64,000 nt of DNA from Sulfurivermis fontis (GTDB lineage: Bacteria; Pseudomonadota; Gammaproteobacteria; Thiohalomonadales; Thiohalomonadaceae): assembly GCF_004001245.1 (NCBI RefSeq), contig NZ_AP018724.1, positions 2,658,501 through 2,722,500 on the forward strand, in the 5' to 3' direction. The translations under genes were made by a program, and so were the position numbers. Below, in pieces: positions 52,645 to 61,389 of the stretch. The notes beneath the pieces were generated by a model. It searched no databases. It had not been told where the DNA came from and saw only the letters and a list, made by a program, of their open reading frames with translations. Positions within the stretch are counted from its first letter, which is position 1, and every line of letters begins with the position of its first letter.

Positions 52645-54888
52645 GTGGCTGACATGAAGATTGGAGCCTATATCTGCCAGGGCTGCGGTATCGGCGAGCG
52701 CCTCGATACCGCCCAGCTGGCCAGCGTCGCCAAGCGCGAGGGCAAGGCTGCCGAGGCCAGGGAACACGCGTTCCTGTGCAGCGCCGAAGGCGTGAAGATG
52801 ATTCAGGACGACATCGCCGCCGGCGTCACCCACGTCGTCATCGCCGCCTGCTCGCGCCGCGCCAAGACCGAGGCCTTCAGCTTCGAGGGCGTGGCCATCT
52901 CCCGCGCCAACCTGCGTGAAGGCGTCATCTGGGTCCGTCCCGACACCCCGGAAGCGGCCGAGACCACCCAGGAGATGGCGGACGACTACGTGCGCATGGC
53001 CTGCGCCGAAGCCAAGCACATGAAGATACCCTCCGCCTCCGGCGAACAGGGCCTGGTGCGCACCATCCTGGTGGTCGGTGGCGGCATTTCCGGCATGACC
53101 GCCGCGCTGGAAGCGGCCAAGACCGGCTACAAGGTCGAGCTGGTGGAGAAGACCGGCGCCCTCGGCGGCGTGGCCGCGCAGATGTTCAAGAAGTATCCGG
53201 ACAAGGCCCCGTACAACGTGCTGGCGGACAACACCACCGGCGCGATGATCGACGCGGTCAACGCCAACGGCAACATCACCGTCCACCTCAACACCACCGT
53301 CGCCAAGACCGAAGGTGCCCCGGGCCGCTTCGCCGTGACCCTGGCCACCGAGAGCGGCGCCAGCAAGGAGGTCACCGTCGGCGCCATCATCCAGGCCACC
53401 GGCTTCACCCCGTACGACATCACCAGGCTGCCGGAACTGGGCGGCGGCAAGAGCCCGGACGTGATGGACCAGCTGGCCTTCGAGCAGATGGTCAAGGCCA
53501 ACAACGGCGCCATCAAGAAGTCCGACGGTTCCGATGCGAAGAACGTGGTGTTCGTGCAGTGCGCCGGGCAGCGTTCCGACGCCGAGGGCCACCTGCCCTA
53601 CTGCTCCGGTCACTGCTGCATGACCTCCATCAAACAGGCCCGCTACGTCAAGGAGGCCGGCGGCGACGCCACGGTGATCTTCGACGACCTGCGCACCCCC
53701 GGTGCCGACGGTGAAGACGTCTACCGCGGTGGCCAGGAAGCCGGCGTCACCTTCTCCAAGGGCAAGGTGAGCGCGATCGAGGCGGCCGGCAAGGGCCTCA
53801 AGGTGAACTACACCGACAAGATCCTCGCCGAAGATACCACCATCGACGCCGACATCGTGGTGCTGGCCACCGGCATGGTGCCGGCCAGCGGCCCCAACCC
53901 ATACCTGACGCAGGAAATCGAGGCCGCCGACAAGGCCGGCGACACCGCCCTGGCGGAGAAACTGAAGGCCGAACAGGCCAGCGCCCCGGCATCGATCCTC
54001 AACCTGCAGTACCGTCAGGGCACCGACGTGCCGCACCTGAAGAGCGGCTTCACCGATTCGCACTTCATCTGCTTCCCGTACGAGACCCGTCGCACTGGCA
54101 TCTACACCGCCGGCCCGGTACGCCGTCCGATGGATGCCCATCAGGCGATGGAAGACGCCACCGGCGCCGCGCTGAAGGCGATCCAGGCCTGCGAAAACGC
54201 CGCCCTGGGCCGCGCCGCGCATCCGCGCTCCGGCGACCTGTCCTTCCCCAGCTTCCGCAAGGAAGGCTGCACCCAGTGCAAGCGCTGCACCGTGGAATGC
54301 CCATTCGGCGCCATCAACGAGGACGAGAAGGGCTTCCCACAGTACAACGAGTCACGCTGCCGCCGCTGCGGCACCTGCATGGGCGCCTGCCCGGTGCGCG
54401 TCATCTCCTTCGAGAACTACTCCGTCGAGACCATCGGTCAGCAGCTCAAGGCCGTCGACATGCCGGACGAATTCTCCGAGAAGCCGCGCCTCTTGGTGCT
54501 GGCCTGCGAAAACGATGCCTATCCGGCGCTCGACATGGCCGGCATGACCAAGCAGGAATACAGCGCCTTCGCCCGCATCATCCCGGTACGCTGCCTCGGT
54601 TCGGTGAACACCATCTGGATCACCGACGCCCTCAACAGCGGCTACGACGGCGTCATCCTGCTGGGCTGTCAGAAGGGCGACAACTACCAGTGCCACTTCG
54701 TGAAGGGTTCCGAGATGGCGCACTACCGCATGAGCAAGATCGACGACACGTTGACCCAGCTCAACCTGGAGAAAGAGCGGGTGCAGACCTACGAGGTGTC
54801 CATCGCCGACATCCAGCGGATCCCGCAGATCATCAACGATATGGAAAAGCTGATCGGCGAGATCGGCATGAGCCCCTTCAAGTTCTAA
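52645..54888 (+). CDS. qmoB: QmoB-like flavoprotein with ferredoxin and MvhD domains
   Basis: 747 residues: an N-terminal HdrA-like Cys region (YICQGCGIGERLD), FAD domain (GGGISG near 141-146), two [4Fe-4S] ferredoxin motifs (CTQCKRCTVECP near 541, CRRCGTCMGACP near 571) and a C-terminal MvhD/FrhD-like domain (about 610-747, LVLACENDAYPALD, GCQKGDNYQCHF) as in QmoB. Electrons can be split between the flavin and FeS branches. GTG start at 52645 with AGGAGGG before it, three bases after the qmoA stop. Confidence 0.93.
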   Translation: MADMKIGAYICQGCGIGERLDTAQLASVAKREGKAAEAREHAFLCSAEGVKMIQDDIAAGVTHVVIAACSRRAKTEAFSFEGVAISRANLREGVIWVRPDTPEAAETTQEMADDYVRMACAEAKHMKIPSASGEQGLVRTILVVGGGISGMTAALEAAKTGYKVELVEKTGALGGVAAQMFKKYPDKAPYNVLADNTTGAMIDAVNANGNITVHLNTTVAKTEGAPGRFAVTLATESGASKEVTVGAIIQATGFTPYDITRLPELGGGKSPDVMDQLAFEQMVKANNGAIKKSDGSDAKNVVFVQCAGQRSDAEGHLPYCSGHCCMTSIKQARYVKEAGGDATVIFDDLRTPGADGEDVYRGGQEAGVTFSKGKVSAIEAAGKGLKVNYTDKILAEDTTIDADIVVLATGMVPASGPNPYLTQEIEAADKAGDTALAEKLKAEQASAPASILNLQYRQGTDVPHLKSGFTDSHFICFPYETRRTGIYTAGPVRRPMDAHQAMEDATGAALKAIQACENAALGRAAHPRSGDLSFPSFRKEGCTQCKRCTVECPFGAINEDEKGFPQYNESRCRRCGTCMGACPVRVISFENYSVETIGQQLKAVDMPDEFSEKPRLLVLACENDAYPALDMAGMTKQEYSAFARIIPVRCLGSVNTIWITDALNSGYDGVILLGCQKGDNYQCHFVKGSEMAHYRMSKIDDTLTQLNLEKERVQTYEVSIADIQRIPQIINDMEKLIGEIGMSPFKF

Positions 54889-54898
54889 GGAGACCACG

Positions 54899-55525
54899 AT
54901 GAGCGACATGAATCAGGCGATGGTCGAGAAGTACCGCTCCAACTTCCTCAAGGAAGTCGAGGCGAACGTCGAGGAAGGCACCTGGGTCAAGATGTGCATG
55001 CAGTGCGGCGTCTGTTCGGGCTCCTGCCCGCTCGGCCCGCACTGGGAGCATCCGCCCCAGGAACTGTTCATGATGATCCGTGCCGGCAAGCGCGAGGAAG
55101 TACTGTCCTCCAGTTCCATGTGGATGTGTACCTCCTGCTACAACTGTATCGCGCGCTGCCCGCGCGGCCTGCCGATCACCCACATCATGCACGGCCTGGC
55201 CAGCTACGCGAAGCGCCTCGGCCTGGCGCCGAACCGCCAGCCGACCAAGGAATTCGGCCAGATCTTCTGGGATTCCATCGCCAAGAACGGCCGCGTCAAC
55301 GAGCTGAAGATCGGTGTTGGCCTGTACTTCATGAACGGTTTCAGCCAGGGCATCAAGAACGCCCTCGCCGGCCGCGAGCTGGGCATGGCCATGATGAAGA
55401 GCAAGCGCATGAACCCGATGGAGTACTTCGGCGGTCACAAGTGCAAGGACCTCTCCGGCATCGCCAAGATGCTGAAGAAGGCCGAAGAGTTCGAAGCGGA
55501 GCACATCACCAAGTTTGGTGAGTGA
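54899..55525 (+). CDS. hdrC: HdrC-like iron-sulfur protein
   Basis: 208 residues with two [4Fe-4S] sets: CMQCGVCSGSCP (Cys 33, 36, 39, 43) and CTSCYNCIARCP (Cys 77, 80, 83, 87). This is the soluble HdrC subunit. In classical QmoABC the third subunit QmoC fuses this unit to a membrane haem b part; here no membrane segment is present. The AGGAG before ATG is clear. Short gap from qmoB. Confidence 0.93.
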   Translation: MSDMNQAMVEKYRSNFLKEVEANVEEGTWVKMCMQCGVCSGSCPLGPHWEHPPQELFMMIRAGKREEVLSSSSMWMCTSCYNCIARCPRGLPITHIMHGLASYAKRLGLAPNRQPTKEFGQIFWDSIAKNGRVNELKIGVGLYFMNGFSQGIKNALAGRELGMAMMKSKRMNPMEYFGGHKCKDLSGIAKMLKKAEEFEAEHITKFGE

Positions 55526-55536
55526 GGAGAAGACTG

Positions 55537-56445
55537 ATGGCCAAGAAAGAGTTCTATTCCTTCTATCCCGGGTGTTCGTCCCAGCCCAAGGCGTCGGCTG
55601 ACAACTTCCTGCGCTCATCCAACGCCATGTGCGATGCGCTGGGCATCAAGCTGAAGGAGATCGACGACTGGAACTGCTGCGGCGCCTCCATCGGCTATGC
55701 CGGCGGTGGCGAAGTGCCACGCCTGTCCCTGTCGGCGCGCAACATCGCCCTGTCCCAGCAGCAGAACGGCGACGCCGACATCGTCGCCCCTTGCGCCGCC
55801 TGCTGGATCGCCACCCGCGAGGCCCAGGAGCGTGTCGAGCACAATCCCAAGGTCAGTGCAGGCATCAACGCGGCGCTGGCCGAGATCGGCCTCAAGGTCG
55901 AATCCGGCAAGATGCCCAAGGCCCGCCACATGGTCGAGGTACTGGTCGAGGACATCGGCCTGGATACCATCGCCAAGGGCGTGACCAAGCCGCTGGAAGG
56001 CGTGAAGATCGCCGGTTACGTCGGCTGCCAGACCAACCGCCCCTTCGGCATCGCCGGCGAGTCCTTCGAGAATCCGCTCTATCTCGATCACATGATCGAG
56101 GCCTGCGGTGCCCAGGCGGTGGACAAGTACGAAAAGAAGGTCGCCTGCTGCTCCGGCGCCCTGATGTTCTCCGAGCCGGAAAAGGGCCATGCCCTGGTCA
56201 AGGAAATCATCGAGGCGGCCTACGACGGCGGCGCCGACATGATCGTCACCCCCTGCCAGTTGTGCCAGATGAACGTGGAGTCTTATCAGAGCAACATCAA
56301 CAAGACCTACGGCACCAAGTTCAACATCCCGGTGGTCTACTACACCCAGCTTATCGCCGTGGCCTACGGCAAATCGGCCCAGGAAGCCGCACTGGATGGC
56401 CAGATCATCCGTGCCGGCAAGCTGGAAGACATCGCGAACAAATAA
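55537..56445 (+). CDS. hdrB: HdrB-like cysteine-rich (CCG) protein
   Basis: 302 residues with two CCG-type cysteine domains: FYPGCSS...DDWNCCGASIGYAGGGEVP...PCAACWIATREA (domain 1) and GYVGCQTNRPFG...KVACCSGALMFSEPEKGHA...TPCQLCQMNVESY (domain 2). These bind the noncubane FeS clusters of heterodisulfide reductase HdrB. Start at ATG 55537 after GAGGAG; a GTG five codons upstream overlaps hdrC. It completes a soluble QmoAB-HdrCB complex. A strong terminator follows. Confidence 0.93.
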   Translation: MAKKEFYSFYPGCSSQPKASADNFLRSSNAMCDALGIKLKEIDDWNCCGASIGYAGGGEVPRLSLSARNIALSQQQNGDADIVAPCAACWIATREAQERVEHNPKVSAGINAALAEIGLKVESGKMPKARHMVEVLVEDIGLDTIAKGVTKPLEGVKIAGYVGCQTNRPFGIAGESFENPLYLDHMIEACGAQAVDKYEKKVACCSGALMFSEPEKGHALVKEIIEAAYDGGADMIVTPCQLCQMNVESYQSNINKTYGTKFNIPVVYYTQLIAVAYGKSAQEAALDGQIIRAGKLEDIANK

Positions 56446-56472
56446 CAACAAGCCTTTTCAATGAGGCTTACT

Positions 56473-56498
56473 GCCCCGCTCCGTGCGGGGCTTTTTTT
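56473..56498 (+). terminator. Terminator of the qmo/hdr cluster
   Basis: GCCCCGC, TCCGT loop, GCGGGGC and seven T. About 27 bases after the hdrB stop. Confidence 0.92.
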
Positions 56499-56682
56499 GT
56501 GCAACGAAAGCTGCTGTTTCGCCGTCAGGGCCGCATCCCTGCAAGGCCTGTCCTCTGCTTGGCGCCGCGCCTGGCTACCCACGCCCTTTTGTCCCGACTT
56601 ATTGCCAAATCTCCCCCATCGCCGGCATACCTGCCATCACCTGTCACTCCTGACTGTCATAAAAATTTTATCCTTTGAATTT

Positions 56683-56735
56683 TTCTGCATACAGGTATTG
56701 TGGTTATCGGCGTCCGCCAGGATACCTATGCAGAA
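56683..56735 (+). promoter_or_regulatory. Inverted repeat upstream of the sulfide-dehydrogenase genes
   Basis: TTCTGCATACAGGTAT (56683-56698) and ATACCTATGCAGAA (56722-56735) are inverted repeats with a two-base difference in length and a 23-base spacer. A weak TTGAAT/TATTGT pair (56675-56701) overlaps the left arm. It could be an operator for two dimers or an RNA hairpin in the leader. It stands alone in the 270-base region between the hdrB terminator and the cytochrome gene. Confidence 0.45.
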
Positions 56736-56770
56736 ACATAAAACGATCAAAGCAAAGGAGGAGTTTGAGA

Positions 56771-57358
56771 ATGGGGTCCATAACACTATTCAAGAAAATG
56801 GTCTTTGCCGGAGGGCTGGCCCTGAGTGGGGCGGCATGGGCCGCCACGCCTTCCGCCGTCATGCTCGCCAACACCTGCGCCGCCTGCCACGGCACCGGCG
56901 GCTCCAGCATGGCGCAGATCCCGAGCCTCGCCGGTGCGCCCGCGGAATACTTCGTGGACACCATGAAGGCCTTCAAGAGCGGCGAGCGCAAGGCAACGGT
57001 TATGGACCGCGTGGCCAAGGGCTACTCCGATGAAGAGATCGCGCTGATGGGCGATTACTTCGCCCAGCAGAAACTCACCCCCATGAAGCAGGGCTTCGAC
57101 AAGGCCAAGGCCAGCCAGGGCCAGCGCCTGCATGACAAGTTCTGCGAAAAGTGCCACGAGGACGGCGGCCGCAAGCCGGATCAGGGCGGCGTCCTGGCCG
57201 GTCAGTCGATGACCTATCTCACCTTCACCATGGCCGATTTCCTCGACGGTCAGCGCACCATGGACAAGGACATGAAGAAGAAGGTCGATGAAATGCTGAA
57301 GAGCCACGACAAGTCCAGTGTCGATGCCCTGATCCATTTCTACGGCAGCCAGCAATAA
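56771..57358 (+). CDS. fccA: Dihaem cytochrome c, FccA-like
   Basis: 195 residues: signal peptide (about 1-25), two c-type haem motifs CAACH (C36, C39, H40) and CEKCH (C125, C128, H129). This is the cytochrome subunit type of flavocytochrome c sulfide dehydrogenase, passing electrons from the flavin subunit to the respiratory chain. AAAGGAGGAG seven bases before ATG 56771 fixes the start. The flavoprotein gene follows after 18 bases. Confidence 0.92.
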   Translation: MGSITLFKKMVFAGGLALSGAAWAATPSAVMLANTCAACHGTGGSSMAQIPSLAGAPAEYFVDTMKAFKSGERKATVMDRVAKGYSDEEIALMGDYFAQQKLTPMKQGFDKAKASQGQRLHDKFCEKCHEDGGRKPDQGGVLAGQSMTYLTFTMADFLDGQRTMDKDMKKKVDEMLKSHDKSSVDALIHFYGSQQ

Positions 57359-57376
57359 ACAGTGGGGGAGAACACA

Positions 57377-58675
57377 ATGATTTCACGTCGTAACTTCATC
57401 AAACTTTCCGGCGGCGCCGTTGCCGTCGGTACCCTCGCCGGTTGTGCCGGCGGTATGAGCCGCGGCGGTGCCGGCGGCAAGGTGGTAGTGGTCGGCGGCG
57501 GCCCCGGCGGTGCCACGGCCGCCAAATACCTGCGCATGGCCGATCCCTCCATCGAGGTCACCCTGATCGAGGCCAATCCCAAGTACTACACCTGCTTCAT
57601 GAGCAACGAAGTACTGGGCGGTGATCGCGATCTCGACTCCATCACCTTCGGCTACGACGGCCTGCGCCGCCACGGCGTGCGTGTTGTGCACGACATGGTG
57701 ACCCAGATCGACCCGGCCACCCGGAAGATCATGACCAAGAGAGGCGCCACCTTCTCCTATGACCGCGCCATCGTCTCTCCGGGCATCGACTTCAAGTGGG
57801 GCGCCATCGAGGGCCACAGCGCCGAACTGGCGGAAAGCACCATTCCCCACGCCTGGAAGGCCGGTCCGCAGACCGTCGCCCTGCACAAGCAGCTGCTCGA
57901 CATGAAGAACGGCGGCACCGTGGTCATCGCCACGCCGGCCGGCGCCTTCCGCTGCCCACCGGGGCCCTATGAGCGCGCCAGCCTGATCGCCCAGTACCTC
58001 AAGCGCCACAAGCCCAAGTCCAAGGTCATCATCATGGATTCCGGCGACAAGTTCGCCAAGCAGGGCCTGTTCATGGCCGGCTGGAAGAAACACTACGGCT
58101 ACGGCACCAGCAACAGCATAATCGAGTGGGTATCCGGTTCGCAGGGCGGCAAGATCGAAGGTGTCGACGGCAAGGCCATGACCGTGCAGGGCGCGGTGGA
58201 CAAGATCAAGGCCGACGTCATCAACGTCATCCCGCCGCAGAAGGCCGGCAAGATCGCCTTTGACGCGGGCCTGACCGATGGCGACTGGTGCCCGGTCAAC
58301 AAGAAGACCTTCGAGTCCAAGATCCACGCCGGCATCCATGTCCTGGGCGACGCCAGCAACTCGGCCGGCATGCCGAAGTCCGGCTACAGCGCCAACGTGC
58401 AGGCCAAGGTCTGTGCCATGGCAGTAGCCGATCTGCTGGCCGGACGCGAGCCCGGCTTCCCGTCCTACATGAACACCTGCTACAGCGTGGTGGCGGAAGA
58501 TCACGGCATCTCGGTCAGCATCGTCTACACCTTCGACGAGGCCAAGAACGAGATCGTCGCGGTCAAGGGAGCCGGCGGCGTTACACCGTCCGATGCCAGC
58601 GCCGAGGCCCTGCGCCGCGAGGCCCACTATGCTCACGGCTGGTTCGCCAACATCACCAACGACATCTTCGGCTAA
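57377..58675 (+). CDS. fccB: Flavocytochrome c sulfide dehydrogenase, flavoprotein subunit
   Basis: 432 residues: twin-arginine signal ([21 protein letters not shown]; the Cys could be lipidated), FAD site [14 protein letters not shown], a Cys-containing segment YYTCFMSNE, and the redox cysteines seen in FccB in [13 protein letters not shown] (about C193) and DWCPVNKK (about C305). It oxidises sulfide to sulfur or polysulfide in the periplasm, with FAD covalently bound in characterised members. Start at ATG 57377 after GGGGGAG. Terminator at 58702. Confidence 0.93.
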   Translation: MISRRNFIKLSGGAVAVGTLAGCAGGMSRGGAGGKVVVVGGGPGGATAAKYLRMADPSIEVTLIEANPKYYTCFMSNEVLGGDRDLDSITFGYDGLRRHGVRVVHDMVTQIDPATRKIMTKRGATFSYDRAIVSPGIDFKWGAIEGHSAELAESTIPHAWKAGPQTVALHKQLLDMKNGGTVVIATPAGAFRCPPGPYERASLIAQYLKRHKPKSKVIIMDSGDKFAKQGLFMAGWKKHYGYGTSNSIIEWVSGSQGGKIEGVDGKAMTVQGAVDKIKADVINVIPPQKAGKIAFDAGLTDGDWCPVNKKTFESKIHAGIHVLGDASNSAGMPKSGYSANVQAKVCAMAVADLLAGREPGFPSYMNTCYSVVAEDHGISVSIVYTFDEAKNEIVAVKGAGGVTPSDASAEALRREAHYAHGWFANITNDIFG

Positions 58676-58701
58676 GACCGCAAGATACGGTGACCTCCTT
58701 A

Positions 58702-58729
58702 AACGGGGCCGTAAGGCCCCGTTTTTTTT
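58702..58729 (+). terminator. Terminator of fccAB
   Basis: AACGGGGCC, GTAA loop, GGCCCCGTT and eight T. Confidence 0.93.
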
Positions 58730-58776
58730 CATCCCTCATCCAGTAAAATGCCCGCCATGTGCGCGGAACACACAGC

Positions 58777-60063
58777 ATGAACAGCACCATCGCCATCGTC
58801 GGCCTGGGCTATGTAGGCCTGCCGCTCGCCGTGGCCTTCGGCAAGCGCGGCCCCACCCTCGGTTACGACCTTTCCGCCACGCGCATCGAGAGTTATCGAC
58901 GCCACATCGATCCCACCGGCGGAGTCACCACTGCTGAATTGCAAGCCGCGACTCAGCTCACCTGCAGCACCGATCCGGCCCTGCTCGCGCGCGCCGATAT
59001 CATCATCATCACAGTCCCCACGCCGGTGGACAGCGCACGGCGGCCCGATTTTGCGCCACTCATCAGTGCCTCCGAGACCGTGGGCAAATACATGCCGCGC
59101 GGTGCGCTCGTCATTTACGAATCCACCGTCTATCCCGGCGCCACCGAGGAGATCTGCATCCCGGTGCTGGAGCGCGCCTCGGGTCTGACATGGCAACAAG
59201 ACTTCCACGTCGGCTACTCCCCGGAACGCATCAATCCCGGCGACCAGGAACATACCCTCAGTAACACACTGAAGGTGGTGGCCGGCGACAGTGCGGCGAC
59301 ATTGGAGCGCGTCGCCGCACTGTACGAGCAGGTGGTCAACGCTGGCGTGCACCGCGCCAGCAGCATCAAGGTGGCGGAAGCCGCCAAGGTCATCGAGAAC
59401 ACCCAACGCGACCTCAACATCGCGCTGATGAACGAGTTGGCGCTGATCTTTGATCGCCTCGATATCGACACCCTGGAAGTTTTGGAAGCGGCCGGAACCA
59501 AATGGAATTTCCTGCCTTTCCGCCCCGGCCTGGTGGGCGGCCATTGCATCGGCGTCGATCCCTATTACCTGGCGCACAAGGCCGAAATGATGGGGCATCA
59601 TCCGGACGTGATCCTCGCCGGCCGTCGCATCAACGACAGCATGGCGGCCTTCATCGCGCAACAGACGGTGAAGCAACTGATCAAGGCCGGCAGCGCGGTA
59701 AAAGGTGCGCAAGTCATCGTTCTCGGCCTCACTTTCAAGGAAAACTGCCCTGACCTGCGCAACTCCAAGGTGGCCGACATCGTGCGCGAGCTGAGCGACT
59801 TCGGCTGTGTAGTGTACGTGCACGACCCGATCGCCGAGCCGGACGAGGCCATGCACGAATACGGCATCACGCTAACGCCGTGGCAGCACCTACCGCGCAA
59901 CGTCGATGCCATCATCGCTACCGTCAACCACCGCAGCTACCATGAACTACCACTCGCCGAACTGCTCGCCCACCTCAAGCCCGGCGGCGTCTTTGTCGAT
60001 GTGAAATCCAGCTACGACGTTCATGCGATCCGCCACGCCGGCCATATACTGTGGCGACTGTGA
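58777..60063 (+). CDS. UDP-sugar dehydrogenase, WbpO/TviB type
   Basis: 428 residues: Rossmann start IAIVGLGYVGLPLAVAFG, TVPTPVD and ESTVYPGATEEICIP in domain 1, the catalytic region LVGGHCIGVDPYYLAHKAE (Cys about 258), and a C-terminal domain with GLTFKENCPDLRNSKV. Oxidises UDP-GlcNAc or UDP-GalNAc to the uronic acid for surface polysaccharide. ATG 58777 chosen as family start. Its stop overlaps the next gene's GTG. Confidence 0.93.
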   Translation: MNSTIAIVGLGYVGLPLAVAFGKRGPTLGYDLSATRIESYRRHIDPTGGVTTAELQAATQLTCSTDPALLARADIIIITVPTPVDSARRPDFAPLISASETVGKYMPRGALVIYESTVYPGATEEICIPVLERASGLTWQQDFHVGYSPERINPGDQEHTLSNTLKVVAGDSAATLERVAALYEQVVNAGVHRASSIKVAEAAKVIENTQRDLNIALMNELALIFDRLDIDTLEVLEAAGTKWNFLPFRPGLVGGHCIGVDPYYLAHKAEMMGHHPDVILAGRRINDSMAAFIAQQTVKQLIKAGSAVKGAQVIVLGLTFKENCPDLRNSKVADIVRELSDFGCVVYVHDPIAEPDEAMHEYGITLTPWQHLPRNVDAIIATVNHRSYHELPLAELLAHLKPGGVFVDVKSSYDVHAIRHAGHILWRL

Positions 60064-60677
60064 GCATCGAAGCCTACTACGCGCTGTGCGCCCAATTGGG
60101 TCTCACCCAGGGTATCCCGTATACGCCGCAGTGGTCCGCCGCACCCGATTTCCTGCAACTCATCGTCGACCATGTACTGACTGATAAGCCACAGACCATC
60201 GTCGAATGCGGCAGTGGCCTCACCACCCTGATGCTGGCGCGCGCCTGCGCCCTGAATGGAGGCGGTCATGTCTACAGCCTGGAGAACGACGCCGACTATG
60301 CTGCCAACACGCGCAGCGAGATCAGCCGCTATGGACTGAATGAATACTCCGCCGTGTTGCACGCACCCCTGATACCCCGCACCATCCACGAGCGGAATTA
60401 TCGCTGGTATGACGTCTCGCAACTGTCCGTACAAGACATCGACATGCTGGTCATTGACGGCCCACCCGGCTTCATCCAGCAACACTCGCGCTATCCCGCG
60501 TTGCCGCTGCTGCTCGAATACATGAAGGATGAGTGTACGGTATTCATGGACGACGCAGCGCGGCCGGATGAAATGGAAGTGGTGGCGATGTGGCAGACGC
60601 AGTACCGCAACACCACGCACACCTATCTGGCATTGGAGCGCGGCTGCGCAATAGTGCAGATCCGGCGCAGCAGATGA
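60060..60677 (+). CDS. SAM-methyltransferase-like protein
   Basis: About 205 residues with a Rossmann-type SAM motif (TIVECGSGLTTLMLARACAL, then GGHVYSLENDADY) and VQDIDMLVIDGPPGFI in the position of motif IV. The surface-polysaccharide context suggests a sugar O-methyltransferase. Start GTG 60060 overlapping the dehydrogenase stop (GTGA); GTG 60051 is an alternative. No recognisable closer family. Confidence 0.72.
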   Translation: MSIEAYYALCAQLGLTQGIPYTPQWSAAPDFLQLIVDHVLTDKPQTIVECGSGLTTLMLARACALNGGGHVYSLENDADYAANTRSEISRYGLNEYSAVLHAPLIPRTIHERNYRWYDVSQLSVQDIDMLVIDGPPGFIQQHSRYPALPLLLEYMKDECTVFMDDAARPDEMEVVAMWQTQYRNTTHTYLALERGCAIVQIRRSR

Positions 60678-60817
60678 AACAGTCCATGGCGTTCTGGCCC
60701 ACGCTCATGAGCCGGAATAGCGCAGCCCTCGCGGCACGACACCTCGCCGGCAATGCCAGGAGTAAGCCTGCGGCAAGAACCTGGCGTAAAAACAACTGCT
60801 CATACCCGATGTAACCA

Positions 60818-61357
60818 TCAGCTTGGCGAGGCATTATGCCGCAAGTCCCATTCGGCCAGGGCGGCGGTGAGGTCACCCTGGGCGCCGATCCAGTGCCAGA
60901 AGTGGCGGAAGTCTTCCCGGGCGTTTTCCAGGCGGAAGTCCATCTTGTGGCGCTTGTCCTTGAGGAAGAGGGCGATGTTGGCCTCGACGGTGGCGATGTA
61001 ATCGTCGGCGATGGCCGCGCGCGTGGCGCGCTGCGTTTCATCGTGCAGCAGGATGCCTTCGCGGTAGGCCTTCATGATGCCGAAGTCGGCGCGGCGCACG
61101 AAGCTGGCGGCGACCCTGGCACGGTCGCGGGTGAGGTGCACGTAGTAGGCGTTGTCGCCGTAGGCGGCGTCGAGGCGGCCGAGCAGCCAGGACAGGCGGT
61201 TGTCGGCCTCGATGTGGTGCGGCGGATAGGCGAGGCGCGCGGCGCCGAGCAGCTGCACGCGGGATTCGTGGCCGGCGCTGTAATTGCCGATGTGGCGGCA
61301 GGCCTCGATGAAGGTGGTCGAGCCGCAGCGGCCGGTATTGAGAATGAATACGTTCAT
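60818..61357 (-). CDS. Sulfotransferase-like P-loop protein
   Basis: 179 residues. MNVFILNTGRCGSTTFIEACR is the PAPS-binding P-loop pattern of carbohydrate sulfotransferases; HLTRDRARVAASF matches the 3'-phosphate loop region (R-D-P/R type). The protein is short for the family (about 250), the C-terminal part being reduced. Possible sulfation of a surface glycan. It is the last gene of the leftward run; 32 bases separate it from the glycosyltransferase-like gene. Confidence 0.72.
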   Translation of the reverse strand: MNVFILNTGRCGSTTFIEACRHIGNYSAGHESRVQLLGAARLAYPPHHIEADNRLSWLLGRLDAAYGDNAYYVHLTRDRARVAASFVRRADFGIMKAYREGILLHDETQRATRAAIADDYIATVEANIALFLKDKRHKMDFRLENAREDFRHFWHWIGAQGDLTAALAEWDLRHNASPS

Positions 61358-61389
61358 GTCGTGTACCGGATGTTTCTGCGCTGAGCAGT

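Noticed and set aside
51358-54222. A 954-residue frame on the minus strand
   Set aside because: It is antisense to qmoA/qmoB, arises from high GC at third codon positions and shows only low-complexity Gly/Ala/Val/His composition. The same holds for the long minus frames at 8388-10622 and 57383-58732.
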